Shown piece after piece: positions 48,102-56,475 of a stretch of 64,000 bases of DNA. Position 1 is the first letter of the stretch. Every line of letters starts with the position of its first letter. This stretch comes from Sphingobium sp. WTD-1. Its GTDB lineage: Bacteria > Pseudomonadota > Alphaproteobacteria > Sphingomonadales > Sphingomonadaceae. A model generated the notes under the pieces. It saw only the letters and a list, made by a program, of their open reading frames with translations. It made no database searches and was not told where the DNA came from. The stretch covers positions 2,728,001 through 2,792,000 of the forward strand of contig NZ_CP119127.1 of assembly GCF_030128825.1 (NCBI RefSeq), read 5' to 3'. The translations under genes and the position numbers were made by a program.

Positions 48102-49329
48102 GACGCACCGCCTCCCGCAGCGGATAGGGTGTCGGAACCGGCCTGGCTGCCGGCGTGCCGCGCGTCAGATAATCCGCGACCGCCCTGGCCGCGCGTGCCG
48201 AGGCCGGCGCGCCGCCGCTGGTGAAGGTATCGGATAGGCCGCGTCGCTGGGCGGCGTCATACATGCCATGGGCGGCCATGGCGGCGGCGACCTTGTCCGG
48301 GATGCGATCGGCGGATTCATGGACCGGGCCATAATGCCAATGGGCATAGTTGGGATCGTCGCGCCACTGCGCGCCATGGCCGTTGAGGAAGAGGCAGGGG
48401 CGCGGCGTGGCGATGAATTCATAGATCTGGCTCGACACGTCGCCGATATAGGCGGCGGCAAGCTGGACATAGCTCATGTCGACGCTCGCCCGGCTGCCCA
48501 GGTCGACATGGATATGCGGCCGGCCGGCAAATTCGGCCAGCATGCGCTCGGCCGCGGCGCGCTTGCGGCGATTGTCGAACAGGCGGACATGGGGCGCGAC
48601 GATCAGGTTGAAGCGGTCATCGGCCGCGAACTGGCGCAGCACATCCATGCCCATCGCCTGCCAGGAGGAGAGGCGCGGCGAGAAATGCGGGTTGTAGAGG
48701 ATGATCGGGCGATTGTCGGTGAAGGGGCTGGCCGGGCGCTGGCCCTGGGTCAGGTCGAACTTGCCATAGCCGGCAATGGCGTAATGATCCTCGCGGATCA
48801 GGCCCTGTGCCAGCATCCGGCGGCGCTGCTTCTCGCCCGCCAGCAGGACGAAGTCGAACAGGGCAATGCGCGGATCATAGCCGACCGCGCGGTCGCCCGC
48901 GCCATGACAGGTATGGATGAAGCGGCTGTCCGCCAGCCCGAAACGGCGCAGCAGCAGCGAGGTGCGTTCGGGCACGACGATCGCGTCATAGCGCGCGAGG
49001 CGGCGGCGCGCGGTGAGCAGGGTGGCGAGCTTGGGCGGGCTGGCATGGCCCGACAGGTGGGACAGGGTGCGCAGCCAGATATTGTCGAGATGGATGAAGT
49101 TCAGCCGGCCGCCGCCATGACGGGCTGCCAAGTCGCGGGCCAGCGCAATATGATCGGCCCCGGCCGCGATGATATCGACGCGAAAGCGCGGATCATGCGA
49201 CAATTCCAGTGCCAGCGGCATGGCGTGCAGGAGATGATGGATCTGCGCGTTGAAGAAGAAGCAGATCGACTGCGTCGTCCTGCTTGTCTGGTCGGTCCGG
49301 GCCGGGAAATTGATCGGCTGTTGTATCAC
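48094..49329 (-). CDS. CDP-glycerol glycerophosphotransferase-like protein
   Basis: 411 residues starting at GTG (49329), six bases after GGAG. The segments FIHTCHGAGDRAVGYDPRIALFDFVLLAGE, YNPHFSPRLSSWQAMG and AAAYIGDVSSQIYEFIATPRPCLFLN fit the TagB/TagF-like GT-B family that transfers glycerol-phosphate or related units. It opens the three-gene polysaccharide operon. Exact donor and acceptor are unknown. Confidence 0.7.
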   Translation of the reverse strand: MIQQPINFPARTDQTSRTTQSICFFFNAQIHHLLHAMPLALELSHDPRFRVDIIAAGADHIALARDLAARHGGGRLNFIHLDNIWLRTLSHLSGHASPPKLATLLTARRRLARYDAIVVPERTSLLLRRFGLADSRFIHTCHGAGDRAVGYDPRIALFDFVLLAGEKQRRRMLAQGLIREDHYAIAGYGKFDLTQGQRPASPFTDNRPIILYNPHFSPRLSSWQAMGMDVLRQFAADDRFNLIVAPHVRLFDNRRKRAAAERMLAEFAGRPHIHVDLGSRASVDMSYVQLAAAYIGDVSSQIYEFIATPRPCLFLNGHGAQWRDDPNYAHWHYGPVHESADRIPDKVAAAMAAHGMYDAAQRRGLSDTFTSGGAPASARAARAVADYLTRGTPAARPVPTPYPLREAVRHG

Positions 49330-49469
49330 GCTGCACTCCGCGTCTGACGCTGGTCAGGCGGAGTGTCTGCGTGTGATTTTGCCCGGCGATTTCAGATTAC
49401 GGCGATGTCTGTAACATTGTGCGCCGGGTTCGGCATTTCAATGTCAGTCTTGCCTGGCCGCGAACTTCC

Positions 49470-49958
49470 TTATTTTCGGACGACGGCTGCGTTGAGGAAC
49501 GGATCATTGCCGATGAACATCGGCGTGCTGTCGAACAGCGAGATGCGCCATTCGCCGTCCGCATCCCGCCGGAATTCCATGCGGCAATCGGCGACGATGG
49601 TCGGGCCGACCAGGTTCAGGATCGGCGCTTTGCCCTCACCCGAATAATTGACCAGCATAAACTGCGCGTTGCCATGGTCGGCGGCCGGGAATTGAATGCG
49701 CATATTGGTGATGGTGTGCCGCTGGGTTCGGACGCCGTCCTTTTGTTGGGTGGCGACCCGCTCGTTGCGCGCGGTGTAAAAGGCGGTGATGGGGCGATGG
49801 CCCTGATGCAGCGTGCCGCCGACCAGATAATGGCAATCGTCGGTACAGAGCGGCGCGACATTCATGCCGCCGTTGAGGTCCAGATCATAGCCCCAGTCGA
49901 TCACCAGTTGCTCGATCTCCAGCGCGGCAATGGCGGTTTCGGCGGTGAAGCGGGGCAT
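49470..49958 (-). CDS. NTF2/SnoaL-like small protein
   Basis: 162 residues, MPRFTAETAIAALEIEQLVIDWGYDLDLNGG... with VAPLCTDDCHYLVGG and DADGEWRISLFDSTPMF, the pattern of SnoaL_4-type proteins related to ring-hydroxylating dioxygenase beta subunits. The ATG at 49967 is an alternative start. Substrate or partner is unknown. Confidence 0.7.
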   Translation of the reverse strand: MPRFTAETAIAALEIEQLVIDWGYDLDLNGGMNVAPLCTDDCHYLVGGTLHQGHRPITAFYTARNERVATQQKDGVRTQRHTITNMRIQFPAADHGNAQFMLVNYSGEGKAPILNLVGPTIVADCRMEFRRDADGEWRISLFDSTPMFIGNDPFLNAAVVRK

Positions 49959-50079
49959 TATCCTCATCCTTTCCTGTGGCATGCTGCTCTTTCCGACAGC
50001 TTGTGCGCATGGGGATGGACGCCCGCAAGCATAGAGGGCTCCGCCGTGGCGATGCTTGGCAGTGGCGCGGGGGCACCGG

Positions 50080-51084
50080 TCAGGGCTGAGGCGCGACCGC
50101 ATCCATGATCGTGAGCTTCTCGCCGGTCGAGGCGCCGACACTGGAATCGGTGACGAGGATGGTGGTGCCCGGCTTCAACTGGCTGCGGATCTTGTCATAG
50201 AAGCCGCGCGGCAGGCGCACCCGGTTCAGCACGGCTTCGTCCACGACATTCTCGACATCATTTTCATGGCCCGGCAAGCCGACATAGAGCCAGTGGGTCT
50301 TGCCATCCTTGCCCGTGGTGAGGGTGATGACATGGGAGCCGGGATCGCCATCCTTGATCTCGGCGACACTGCGGCCGATTTCCGTGCCGTTGCGCAGCAC
50401 GACGATCCGCTGTTCCTTCTTCGAGACGATGATGGTCAGCGGGCCGCTGGTCGCCAGTTCAGGCTGCCAGCGATATTCCTCGTCCTTGAGCGGGCGATAT
50501 TCGACCTGCTCGCCTTTGTCGTTGATCGGCGACAACAGGCTCGCCTGGCTGGTGCGCATATGGGTGGCGGCATTGCCCTGAACCACCACGGTCGCGCCCA
50601 GGCTGGTGATGGCGAACAGTTCCTGCGAGAATTTATAGGGCAGGTGGATGCAGCCATGGCTTTCGGGATAGCCCGGCAGGCCGCCGGCATGGAGCGCGAC
50701 CCCGTCCCAGGTCAGGCGCTGCTGATAGGGCATGGGCGCGTTATTATAGGTGCTGGACCGATGGTCCTTGTCCTTTTGCAATATGGTGAAGACGCCGGTC
50801 GGCGTTTCATGCCCTTCCTTGCCCGAGGAGATGGTGGCGACGGCAATGCGCACCCCGTTGCGATAGACGGTCGCGATCTGGCGCGAGAGATCGACATAGA
50901 CGAGCAGCGGCCCGGTCGGCGACACCTGCGGCGCCCAGACCCATTGGCCCGGCTTCAGATTGTCGGCGCGGCGGGCAAATTCGGGCGGCGATGTGGCGCG
51001 ATCGCCCTGGGCGAAGGCTGGATAGGGGAGCAACAGCAATGCGCAAAACAGGTGACCGTGGCGAACCATATTGCGGCAATTCAT
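50080..51084 (-). CDS. L,D-transpeptidase (YkuD domain)
   Basis: About 334 residues, with starts possible at 51090 (GTG), 51084 and 51069. The signal peptide ends AFA-QG. The YkuD catalytic signature HAGGLPGYPESHGCIHLP is at about 132-150, preceded by the strand ISSGKEGHETPTGVF. It forms 3-3 peptidoglycan cross-links or attaches proteins to the wall. About 120 residues after the first domain (LTIIVSKKEQRIVVLRNGTEIGRS...) look like a second, incomplete YkuD half without a Cys motif, so the gene may carry a decayed duplication. Confidence 0.85.
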   Translation of the reverse strand: MNCRNMVRHGHLFCALLLLPYPAFAQGDRATSPPEFARRADNLKPGQWVWAPQVSPTGPLLVYVDLSRQIATVYRNGVRIAVATISSGKEGHETPTGVFTILQKDKDHRSSTYNNAPMPYQQRLTWDGVALHAGGLPGYPESHGCIHLPYKFSQELFAITSLGATVVVQGNAATHMRTSQASLLSPINDKGEQVEYRPLKDEEYRWQPELATSGPLTIIVSKKEQRIVVLRNGTEIGRSVAEIKDGDPGSHVITLTTGKDGKTHWLYVGLPGHENDVENVVDEAVLNRVRLPRGFYDKIRSQLKPGTTILVTDSSVGASTGEKLTIMDAVAPQP

Positions 51085-51260
51085 CTGCACGTCGTGTCCC
51101 CCTGACTATCGTTTGGCAGGGATATCTTCGATACCCGTGCAAATCCATAGGGGCCGACCCTGAGGCGTTGGCAGGACAGGATTGGAGGACCATGCGGCAA
51201 GCACTGCCGGCGTGAGCAGCTATGCTGCGCAGGCCCCACATGAAGATGGCGAATAAAAAA

Positions 51261-51280
51261 GGCGACGCCGGAGCGTCGCC
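51261..51280 (-). terminator. Orphan terminator at the island edge
   Basis: GGCGACGC-CGGA-GCGTCGCC, followed on the minus strand by TTTTTTA. No intact minus-strand gene ends before it; the next thing upstream is the IS5 remnant, so the gene it served has been displaced or lost. Confidence 0.7.
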
Positions 51281-51302
51281 CTTATCTGGTGCGTACTGAC
51301 AC

Positions 51303-51605
51303 TTGTTAGGGTCAGGACTCATAGGTCATAGCCAGAAGATGACGGTGGCAGCGAGGGCGATGGCGGCGAAGAAGGCGGTTGGGCATCGGTCGTAGCGTGT
51401 GGCGACGCGGCGCCAGTCCTTCAGACGTCCGAACATGATCTCGATGCGGTTGCGGCGACGGTAGCGGCGCTTGTCGTATTTGATGGGTTCATTGCGCGAT
51501 TTTCGGCCCGGGATGCAGGGCTTTATGCCTTTCTCCTGCAGCGCGTCCCTGAACCAGTCGGCGTCATAGCCCCGGTCGCCGAGCAGCCATTGCGCCTTCG
51601 GCAAC
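51303..51605 (-). mobile_element. Remnant of an IS5-family element (3' part)
   Basis: The outer end GGGTCAGGACTCAT near 51309 resembles IS5-type termini. The body is cut at 51605 by the IS256-family element, and the other half is not found beyond that element. Confidence 0.75.
51326..51605 (-). pseudogene. IS5-family transposase, C-terminal fragment
   Basis: About 92 residues: KAQWLLGDRGYDADWF (second catalytic Asp) and RNRIEIMFGRLKDWRRVATRYDR (catalytic Glu), ending AATVIFWL. The N-terminal half with the first Asp is absent, so it cannot be active. The break point coincides with the IS256-type inverted repeat. Confidence 0.85.
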
Positions 51606-52927
51606 GGGACTGTCAGGATTTCCGTGTGCGGCCGGGCGGTTGATCATCAGGCCGCCATGGCTCTGATGAAACGTTCGCCGAAGATCACGGCAAATTGCGC
51701 CTTCGCCATGGTCCACTCACGTGGTGGCATCTTCCACTCTTTCTCCGACCGATTCAAGATCAGGTAGAGCAGCTTGGTGGCGGCCTCGTCGCTGGGGAAG
51801 TGTCCCCTGGCCCTGACAGCCCGCCTGAGCTTCGAGTTCAAAGCTTCGATGGCGTTCGTAGTGTAGATGATCCGGCGGACCTCGTCGGGGAACGCAAAAA
51901 ACGGGATCACCTCGCCCCAGGCGCGCCGCCAGCTCTGGCCGATGGCGGGATAGCGCTGCCCCCAAGGGCCAGCCTCAAATGCTGTCAGCGCCTTTTCGGC
52001 GGCATCTGCGTCGGTGGCACGGTAAATCTCCTTGAGCGCGCTGGCGAGGTTCTTTCGGTCCTTCCAGGAGACGAAGTCCATCGAGTTGCGCAGCAGGTGA
52101 ACGATGCAGGTCTGGACGATCGCATCGGGGAACACTGCGGTGATCGCATCGGGAAAGCCCTTCAGGCCGTCAACGACGGCCAGCAGGATGTCTTCAACGC
52201 CACGGTTGCGAAGCTCGTTCATCACCCGAAGCCAGAACTTGGCACCCTCATTCTGCTCGAGCCACAAGCCGAGCACCTCCTTTGCGCCGTCGGCGCGGAC
52301 GCCCAGCGCAATGTGGATCGCCTTGTTGCGCACCATGCCCTCGTCGCGGATCTTGACCCGGATCGCGTCGAAGAAGACCAGCGGGTAAACCGGATCGAGC
52401 GGCCGCTGCTGCCAAGTGGCGACCTCATCGAGCACGGCGTCGGTCACCGTGCTAATCAAATCGGGTGAGACGTCGATGCCGTATAGATCGTGCAGGTGCC
52501 TGGTGATCTCGCGGGTGCTCATGCCGCGCGCGTACATCGACACGATCTTGTCGTCGAAGCCGGGAAAGCGGCGTTGATACTTGGCGATCAACTGCGGGTC
52601 GAAGCTCGACTGGCGATCGCGCGGCACGTCGATCGCCAACTTGCCGGTGTCGGTCATTACCGTCTTCCGACCGTAGCCGTTGCGCATGTTGCCGGCGCCG
52701 TCTTCGCCAGCGAGGTGGTGATCCATCTCCGCATTCAGGGCACGCTCTGTCAGCGCCTTCTTCAGCGAATCGAGCAGACCGCCCTGCTCGAAGGCGGCAC
52801 TGGCAGCGCCGCCCGCCAAAAGCTGATCGAGAAGCTCATTCGGTATGGCAGGTTCTTTGCGTCGTGACATAGTGGGACTCCTTGTTGCCCATTATGCCCG
52901 GCCGCACACGGAAATCCTGACAGTCCC
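51606..52927 (-). mobile_element. IS256-family insertion sequence
   Basis: A 1322-bp element with identical inverted repeats of about 32 bp at both ends (51606-51637 and 52896-52927, beginning GGGACTGTCAGGATTTCCG). The flanks TCGGCAAC and ATCTTTTC are not a target duplication, so a deletion or recombination followed insertion. Confidence 0.9.
51647..52870 (-). CDS. IS256-family (Mutator-like) transposase
   Basis: 407 residues, full length for the family. DDE residues lie in LVFFDAIRVKIRD, LLAVVDGLKGFPDAI and the TTNAIEALNSKLRR region (Glu). The signature ...CIVHLLRNSMDFVSWKDRK is clear. Appears intact and probably active. Confidence 0.95.
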   Translation of the reverse strand: MSRRKEPAIPNELLDQLLAGGAASAAFEQGGLLDSLKKALTERALNAEMDHHLAGEDGAGNMRNGYGRKTVMTDTGKLAIDVPRDRQSSFDPQLIAKYQRRFPGFDDKIVSMYARGMSTREITRHLHDLYGIDVSPDLISTVTDAVLDEVATWQQRPLDPVYPLVFFDAIRVKIRDEGMVRNKAIHIALGVRADGAKEVLGLWLEQNEGAKFWLRVMNELRNRGVEDILLAVVDGLKGFPDAITAVFPDAIVQTCIVHLLRNSMDFVSWKDRKNLASALKEIYRATDADAAEKALTAFEAGPWGQRYPAIGQSWRRAWGEVIPFFAFPDEVRRIIYTTNAIEALNSKLRRAVRARGHFPSDEAATKLLYLILNRSEKEWKMPPREWTMAKAQFAVIFGERFIRAMAA

Positions 52928-52985
52928 ATCTTTTCGGCATTCCCTATGCCGGCTATTAGCCGCTTGTTGCAGGCAGGGTCAGCAT

Positions 52986-55211
52986 TCAGTGTCCGAGGGG
53001 AGCTGCCGCTGATCTGAGATTCTCCAGAACATGGGTTACATCATCACGATACCTTTCGTTCCGGGTCGCCCATAGCCGCCGCAGGAGCGCTTCATCGACG
53101 AAGTCGTCGAGCTTCGCTGTTCGGAGGCCCGCGACGAAGTCCGATAGATCCTCCATCGGTGGGCAATCGCCCGCTTGACGTAGAACTGAAGCCAGTTGCT
53201 CAGGTGTTACGTCCACTGCGGTCACGCCGACGTCGTGGACAGCGACCTCGATGCCTGCGCTCATGAGAACGATCGACAGCACCGAATTTACAGCCGTACC
53301 GCGCCAGGTGATGACATGGGTGTCGCGCGCCGCTGGCAGGAGTGCGCGCCGATCAAGGCCGAGTTCGCGGAATGCAATCCGCCCCTGCAGAAGGAACTCC
53401 TTTCCGGTCGCGTCGAGATATGCCGGGACCTCGTGGTCGGACAGCACCTCCAACATCGTCGCAGTGACGCGGTCATGCAGCTGCTCGTTTGCGGGTCGGT
53501 CGAAACGGGGCAGCTTGCCGGATCGATGGGGAACGACGTCGAGCACCTTGGCGCGGTCGTCGACAGCTTCCACCCGCCACCTCCGCCCTGCGAAGCCGAC
53601 CAGCGATCCTATTCCGAGGACATTGGTGAGCGGAACGGTTCCGAGTGTCCGACCGCTTGAAATCAGGCGCCATTCCTCGTCAGTTTTGAAGACCGCATAG
53701 AAGTCTCGCGCTTGGACCAATTCCTCTCCGGTCTTCCCAAGCATAAGGATGCCGTCTGGCGATTGCTCGAGAAGGTCGGAGCCTTGGGGGCCGGCTCCTC
53801 GCAGGAGGTCGGCGTAATCCGCAGGCGCGAAAGCTAGGTAACTGTCTTGGCCGAACAGGAGCTTGTGCGCAGCGGCTGCTCGGACCCCGCCCTGCGCTGC
53901 AATGAGTGACAGGGTCTGATGCAGTGCCACCGTAGCGAGCGAGGAGTCCTCAGTTGATGGCTCGACCCAGTTTGCCTGCAGGAGCCGGACGCAGGCGACA
54001 GCCCTCACCGTTTCCAGCCGCAGCTTGTCGAGAGGATCGGAATCCGGATCGAGATGATCCTCACGAACGTAAATCCGAAGCACCGCCGGGGTCCCGCGGC
54101 GACCGCTCCTGCCGAGACGCTGCTTCAGACCTGAAAGCGATCTGGGCGCGCCCACCTGCGCGACCGACTGGACACTGCCAAGATCTATTCCGAGCTCGAG
54201 CGTCGTCGTCGCGACGGCGGTGGTTGGCTGGTCGCCGGCTTTAAGGCGGGTCTCCAGCGTCTCGCGCAGGTCCTTTGAAAGACTGCCGTGATGGGGAAAG
54301 AACTCCTCTGGCACATTGTCGCGCTCCGACCGTTCGCGCAGACGGTCGGCAAGGGCCTCAACCGTGCGGCGTGATGCAGCGAATGCGAGATTGTTCGATC
54401 CGCGCAAGTTTGAGAAGATATGGTCGGCAATCTGGCTGAGCGCATCGCTCGCACCGTTATCCGCGATCTCGTCGATCGCGGTTCCCTCGGGTGGCTCCTC
54501 ATAGCCGCGGATTTGCAGCCTAACGCCCGGACCAGTTTGCGGCGCGCGAAGCACATCGACGCTGAGCGGGATTGCCGCGTTCATCCAGCGGCAGGCGGCG
54601 TCGGCATCACCAAGCGTGGCGGAGAGCCCTACCCGTCGCGGACGTCCGGACGCTATCCTGTCGACGCGACGGAGGAGGGATGCCAGGTGCAGCCCGCGCG
54701 GTCCTTGCAGAAACGCATGGAGCTCGTCGACGACGATCCCATGCACGCCACGAAACAGTTTGGCGGCATCAGCGGGGCGACGTAGGAAAAGTGCCTCGAT
54801 AGATTCAGGCGTGATCAGGGCTACGCCGGCCGGCGTTTTGAGCAGCCGCGTCTTCGGTCCCTGCGGCGCGTCACCATGCCAACGGGTAATCGGCAGGCCA
54901 AGACGTTCGCATAGTGGTTCCAGGCGCCGGAACTGGTCGTTGATGAGAGCCTTTAGGGGACTGATGTAGAGGAGCCGAAGGCCACCGCCTGTCATTTCTG
55001 CTGCTTCGGTGAGCAGCGGCAGGAACGCGGCCTCGGTCTTGCCCGACGCCGTGCCTGCCATGATGATCACGTCGCTGTCCGACCCCAGGATCGAACGGAT
55101 CGCAGTGTCCTGTATCTCACGCAGGCCGGTCCATCCCTCGTCGCGAACCCAGCGGCGGATTTCAGGATGAAGCCGATCATAGGAAGGGACGTCAGATGCG
55201 GAGGTCGACAA
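52986..55211 (-). CDS. sngC: DEAD/DEAH-box helicase of a Shango-type defence system
   Basis: 741 residues from a TTG at 55211. The SF2 motor is complete: Q-like motif LREIQDTAI, Walker A MAGTASGKTEA (about 50), DEAH variant VVDELHAF, motif III SATLGD, and motif VI GRSGRRG near 370. The 300-residue C-terminal part has no recognised domain. The layout resembles Lhr/BrxHI-type helicases. It is last in the block SngA-SngB-SngC and overlaps the ATPase gene by 20 bp. In Shango the helicase is thought to act on phage DNA; the mechanism is not settled. Confidence 0.82.
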   Translation of the reverse strand: MSTSASDVPSYDRLHPEIRRWVRDEGWTGLREIQDTAIRSILGSDSDVIIMAGTASGKTEAAFLPLLTEAAEMTGGGLRLLYISPLKALINDQFRRLEPLCERLGLPITRWHGDAPQGPKTRLLKTPAGVALITPESIEALFLRRPADAAKLFRGVHGIVVDELHAFLQGPRGLHLASLLRRVDRIASGRPRRVGLSATLGDADAACRWMNAAIPLSVDVLRAPQTGPGVRLQIRGYEEPPEGTAIDEIADNGASDALSQIADHIFSNLRGSNNLAFAASRRTVEALADRLRERSERDNVPEEFFPHHGSLSKDLRETLETRLKAGDQPTTAVATTTLELGIDLGSVQSVAQVGAPRSLSGLKQRLGRSGRRGTPAVLRIYVREDHLDPDSDPLDKLRLETVRAVACVRLLQANWVEPSTEDSSLATVALHQTLSLIAAQGGVRAAAAHKLLFGQDSYLAFAPADYADLLRGAGPQGSDLLEQSPDGILMLGKTGEELVQARDFYAVFKTDEEWRLISSGRTLGTVPLTNVLGIGSLVGFAGRRWRVEAVDDRAKVLDVVPHRSGKLPRFDRPANEQLHDRVTATMLEVLSDHEVPAYLDATGKEFLLQGRIAFRELGLDRRALLPAARDTHVITWRGTAVNSVLSIVLMSAGIEVAVHDVGVTAVDVTPEQLASVLRQAGDCPPMEDLSDFVAGLRTAKLDDFVDEALLRRLWATRNERYRDDVTHVLENLRSAAAPLGH

Positions 55212-56475
55212 GCTCGTCGTCCGCCTCTGGCTCTTCAGGCTCCTCCTTGTCAGGCGACACCGCGCCTATCAGTTCGTGCCACTGCGTGTCGGGGTTCTGC
55301 TCCAGGACAGATAGGAACTGGACGAACGCCTTGATCGTGTTGCGAGGCGTTCGGAAGTAGGCTTCTCCGATCCGCTTGTTGCAATGCTCCATGAATGCGG
55401 TCTTTGCCTCGTCAGGGACTAGAAAGGCCGACGCATCTCCGAGTGCGAAGACCGACCTGATGTTTCCCAGCAGCACGAGGAGATCCTCGGGCGAGAGGCT
55501 CTGCAGCCGTATAACAGGTCCGCTGAGGTCGATCCGCCCCTCGGTTGCGAAGCTGTTTTCCTCCAGACGCGACTGGAGCGCCTTGTAGCTGTAGAGGCCG
55601 CGCCGACTGTCGAGCAGGAATTCTGGCGTCCCCCCGAACACGAAGCCAAGACCCTCGACGTTACCCTGAAGCACGTCGTTGAGCATCCTCAAAAGCTGCT
55701 CGTAGTTCTGGTTGCGCGCCTGAGAGCTCTGCAGCTTGTAGAGGTTGACCATCTCGTCGAACACCACGAGGAGGCCGGAGTAGCCCGCAATGCGAACGAA
55801 AGCGGAAAGTAGCTTGAACGTGTCGTAGACGTCGGCATCGTCAATGATGCTGCGGACCGGGAGAGCCTGCCGCGCCTCGGTCTTCGTTGGGTATTCCGCC
55901 CTTAGCCAACGCAGTGCGGCCGCTTTGAGGCTGTCGTCGCCCTCCTCATGAGCGCGCCAGTATGTCTTGAGGACCGTGGAGAAGTCATGACCGCCTAGCA
56001 TCTCCAATAAGGGAGCAAGGCGCCGGTCTATGATGCGCTCGACCGGTGAGCCGCCATCTTCGGCTTCCCTGACGCATTCGGTTACGAACCGCTCTACGAT
56101 GCTGGGGAGTGCGCCGCCCTCCGGTTTCGTGCGCGTGGCCATGTTTCGGATGGCTTCGGCATAGAGGCCCCGTGCCTGGCCCCCAGTTGCGTGCAGCCTT
56201 CGGTCGGGAGCTAGATCGGCGTGAACAGTCACGCACTTCCGTTCAAGCGCGATCAAGCGAATGAGATTGAGGAAGAACGTCTTTCCCGCTCCATACTCAC
56301 CGATGACGAAGCGCACTGCCGACCCTGCATCTGCGATGCGGTCAATGTCGCGGACAAGTGCGCCGACCTCCTGCGAGCGGCCCACCTGGATATGCTGAAG
56401 GCCTACTCGCGGAACGACGCCAGCCGATAGGGCCTGAATGATGAGATCCCGGTCCTTGCGTCGAATTGTGCTCAA
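55192..56475 (-). CDS. sngB: BrxD-like ATP-binding protein of a Shango-type defence system
   Basis: 427 residues starting at TTG (56475), whose last bases overlap the sngA stop (TTGA). Walker A is GEYGAGKTFF (about residue 58), Walker B LLVVFDEMVNL, sensor region FVFGGTPEF. This is the DUF2791/BrxD type of P-loop ATPase, found with TerB-domain proteins and helicases in anti-phage systems. The acidic tail EEPEEPEADDE is unusual. Translation is coupled to both neighbours. Confidence 0.82.
   Translation of the reverse strand: MSTIRRKDRDLIIQALSAGVVPRVGLQHIQVGRSQEVGALVRDIDRIADAGSAVRFVIGEYGAGKTFFLNLIRLIALERKCVTVHADLAPDRRLHATGGQARGLYAEAIRNMATRTKPEGGALPSIVERFVTECVREAEDGGSPVERIIDRRLAPLLEMLGGHDFSTVLKTYWRAHEEGDDSLKAAALRWLRAEYPTKTEARQALPVRSIIDDADVYDTFKLLSAFVRIAGYSGLLVVFDEMVNLYKLQSSQARNQNYEQLLRMLNDVLQGNVEGLGFVFGGTPEFLLDSRRGLYSYKALQSRLEENSFATEGRIDLSGPVIRLQSLSPEDLLVLLGNIRSVFALGDASAFLVPDEAKTAFMEHCNKRIGEAYFRTPRNTIKAFVQFLSVLEQNPDTQWHELIGAVSPDKEEPEEPEADDELVDLRI

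Noticed and set aside
52896..52935. Target site duplication for the IS256-family element
   Set aside because: The eight bases on the two sides (TCGGCAAC and ATCTTTTC) do not match.
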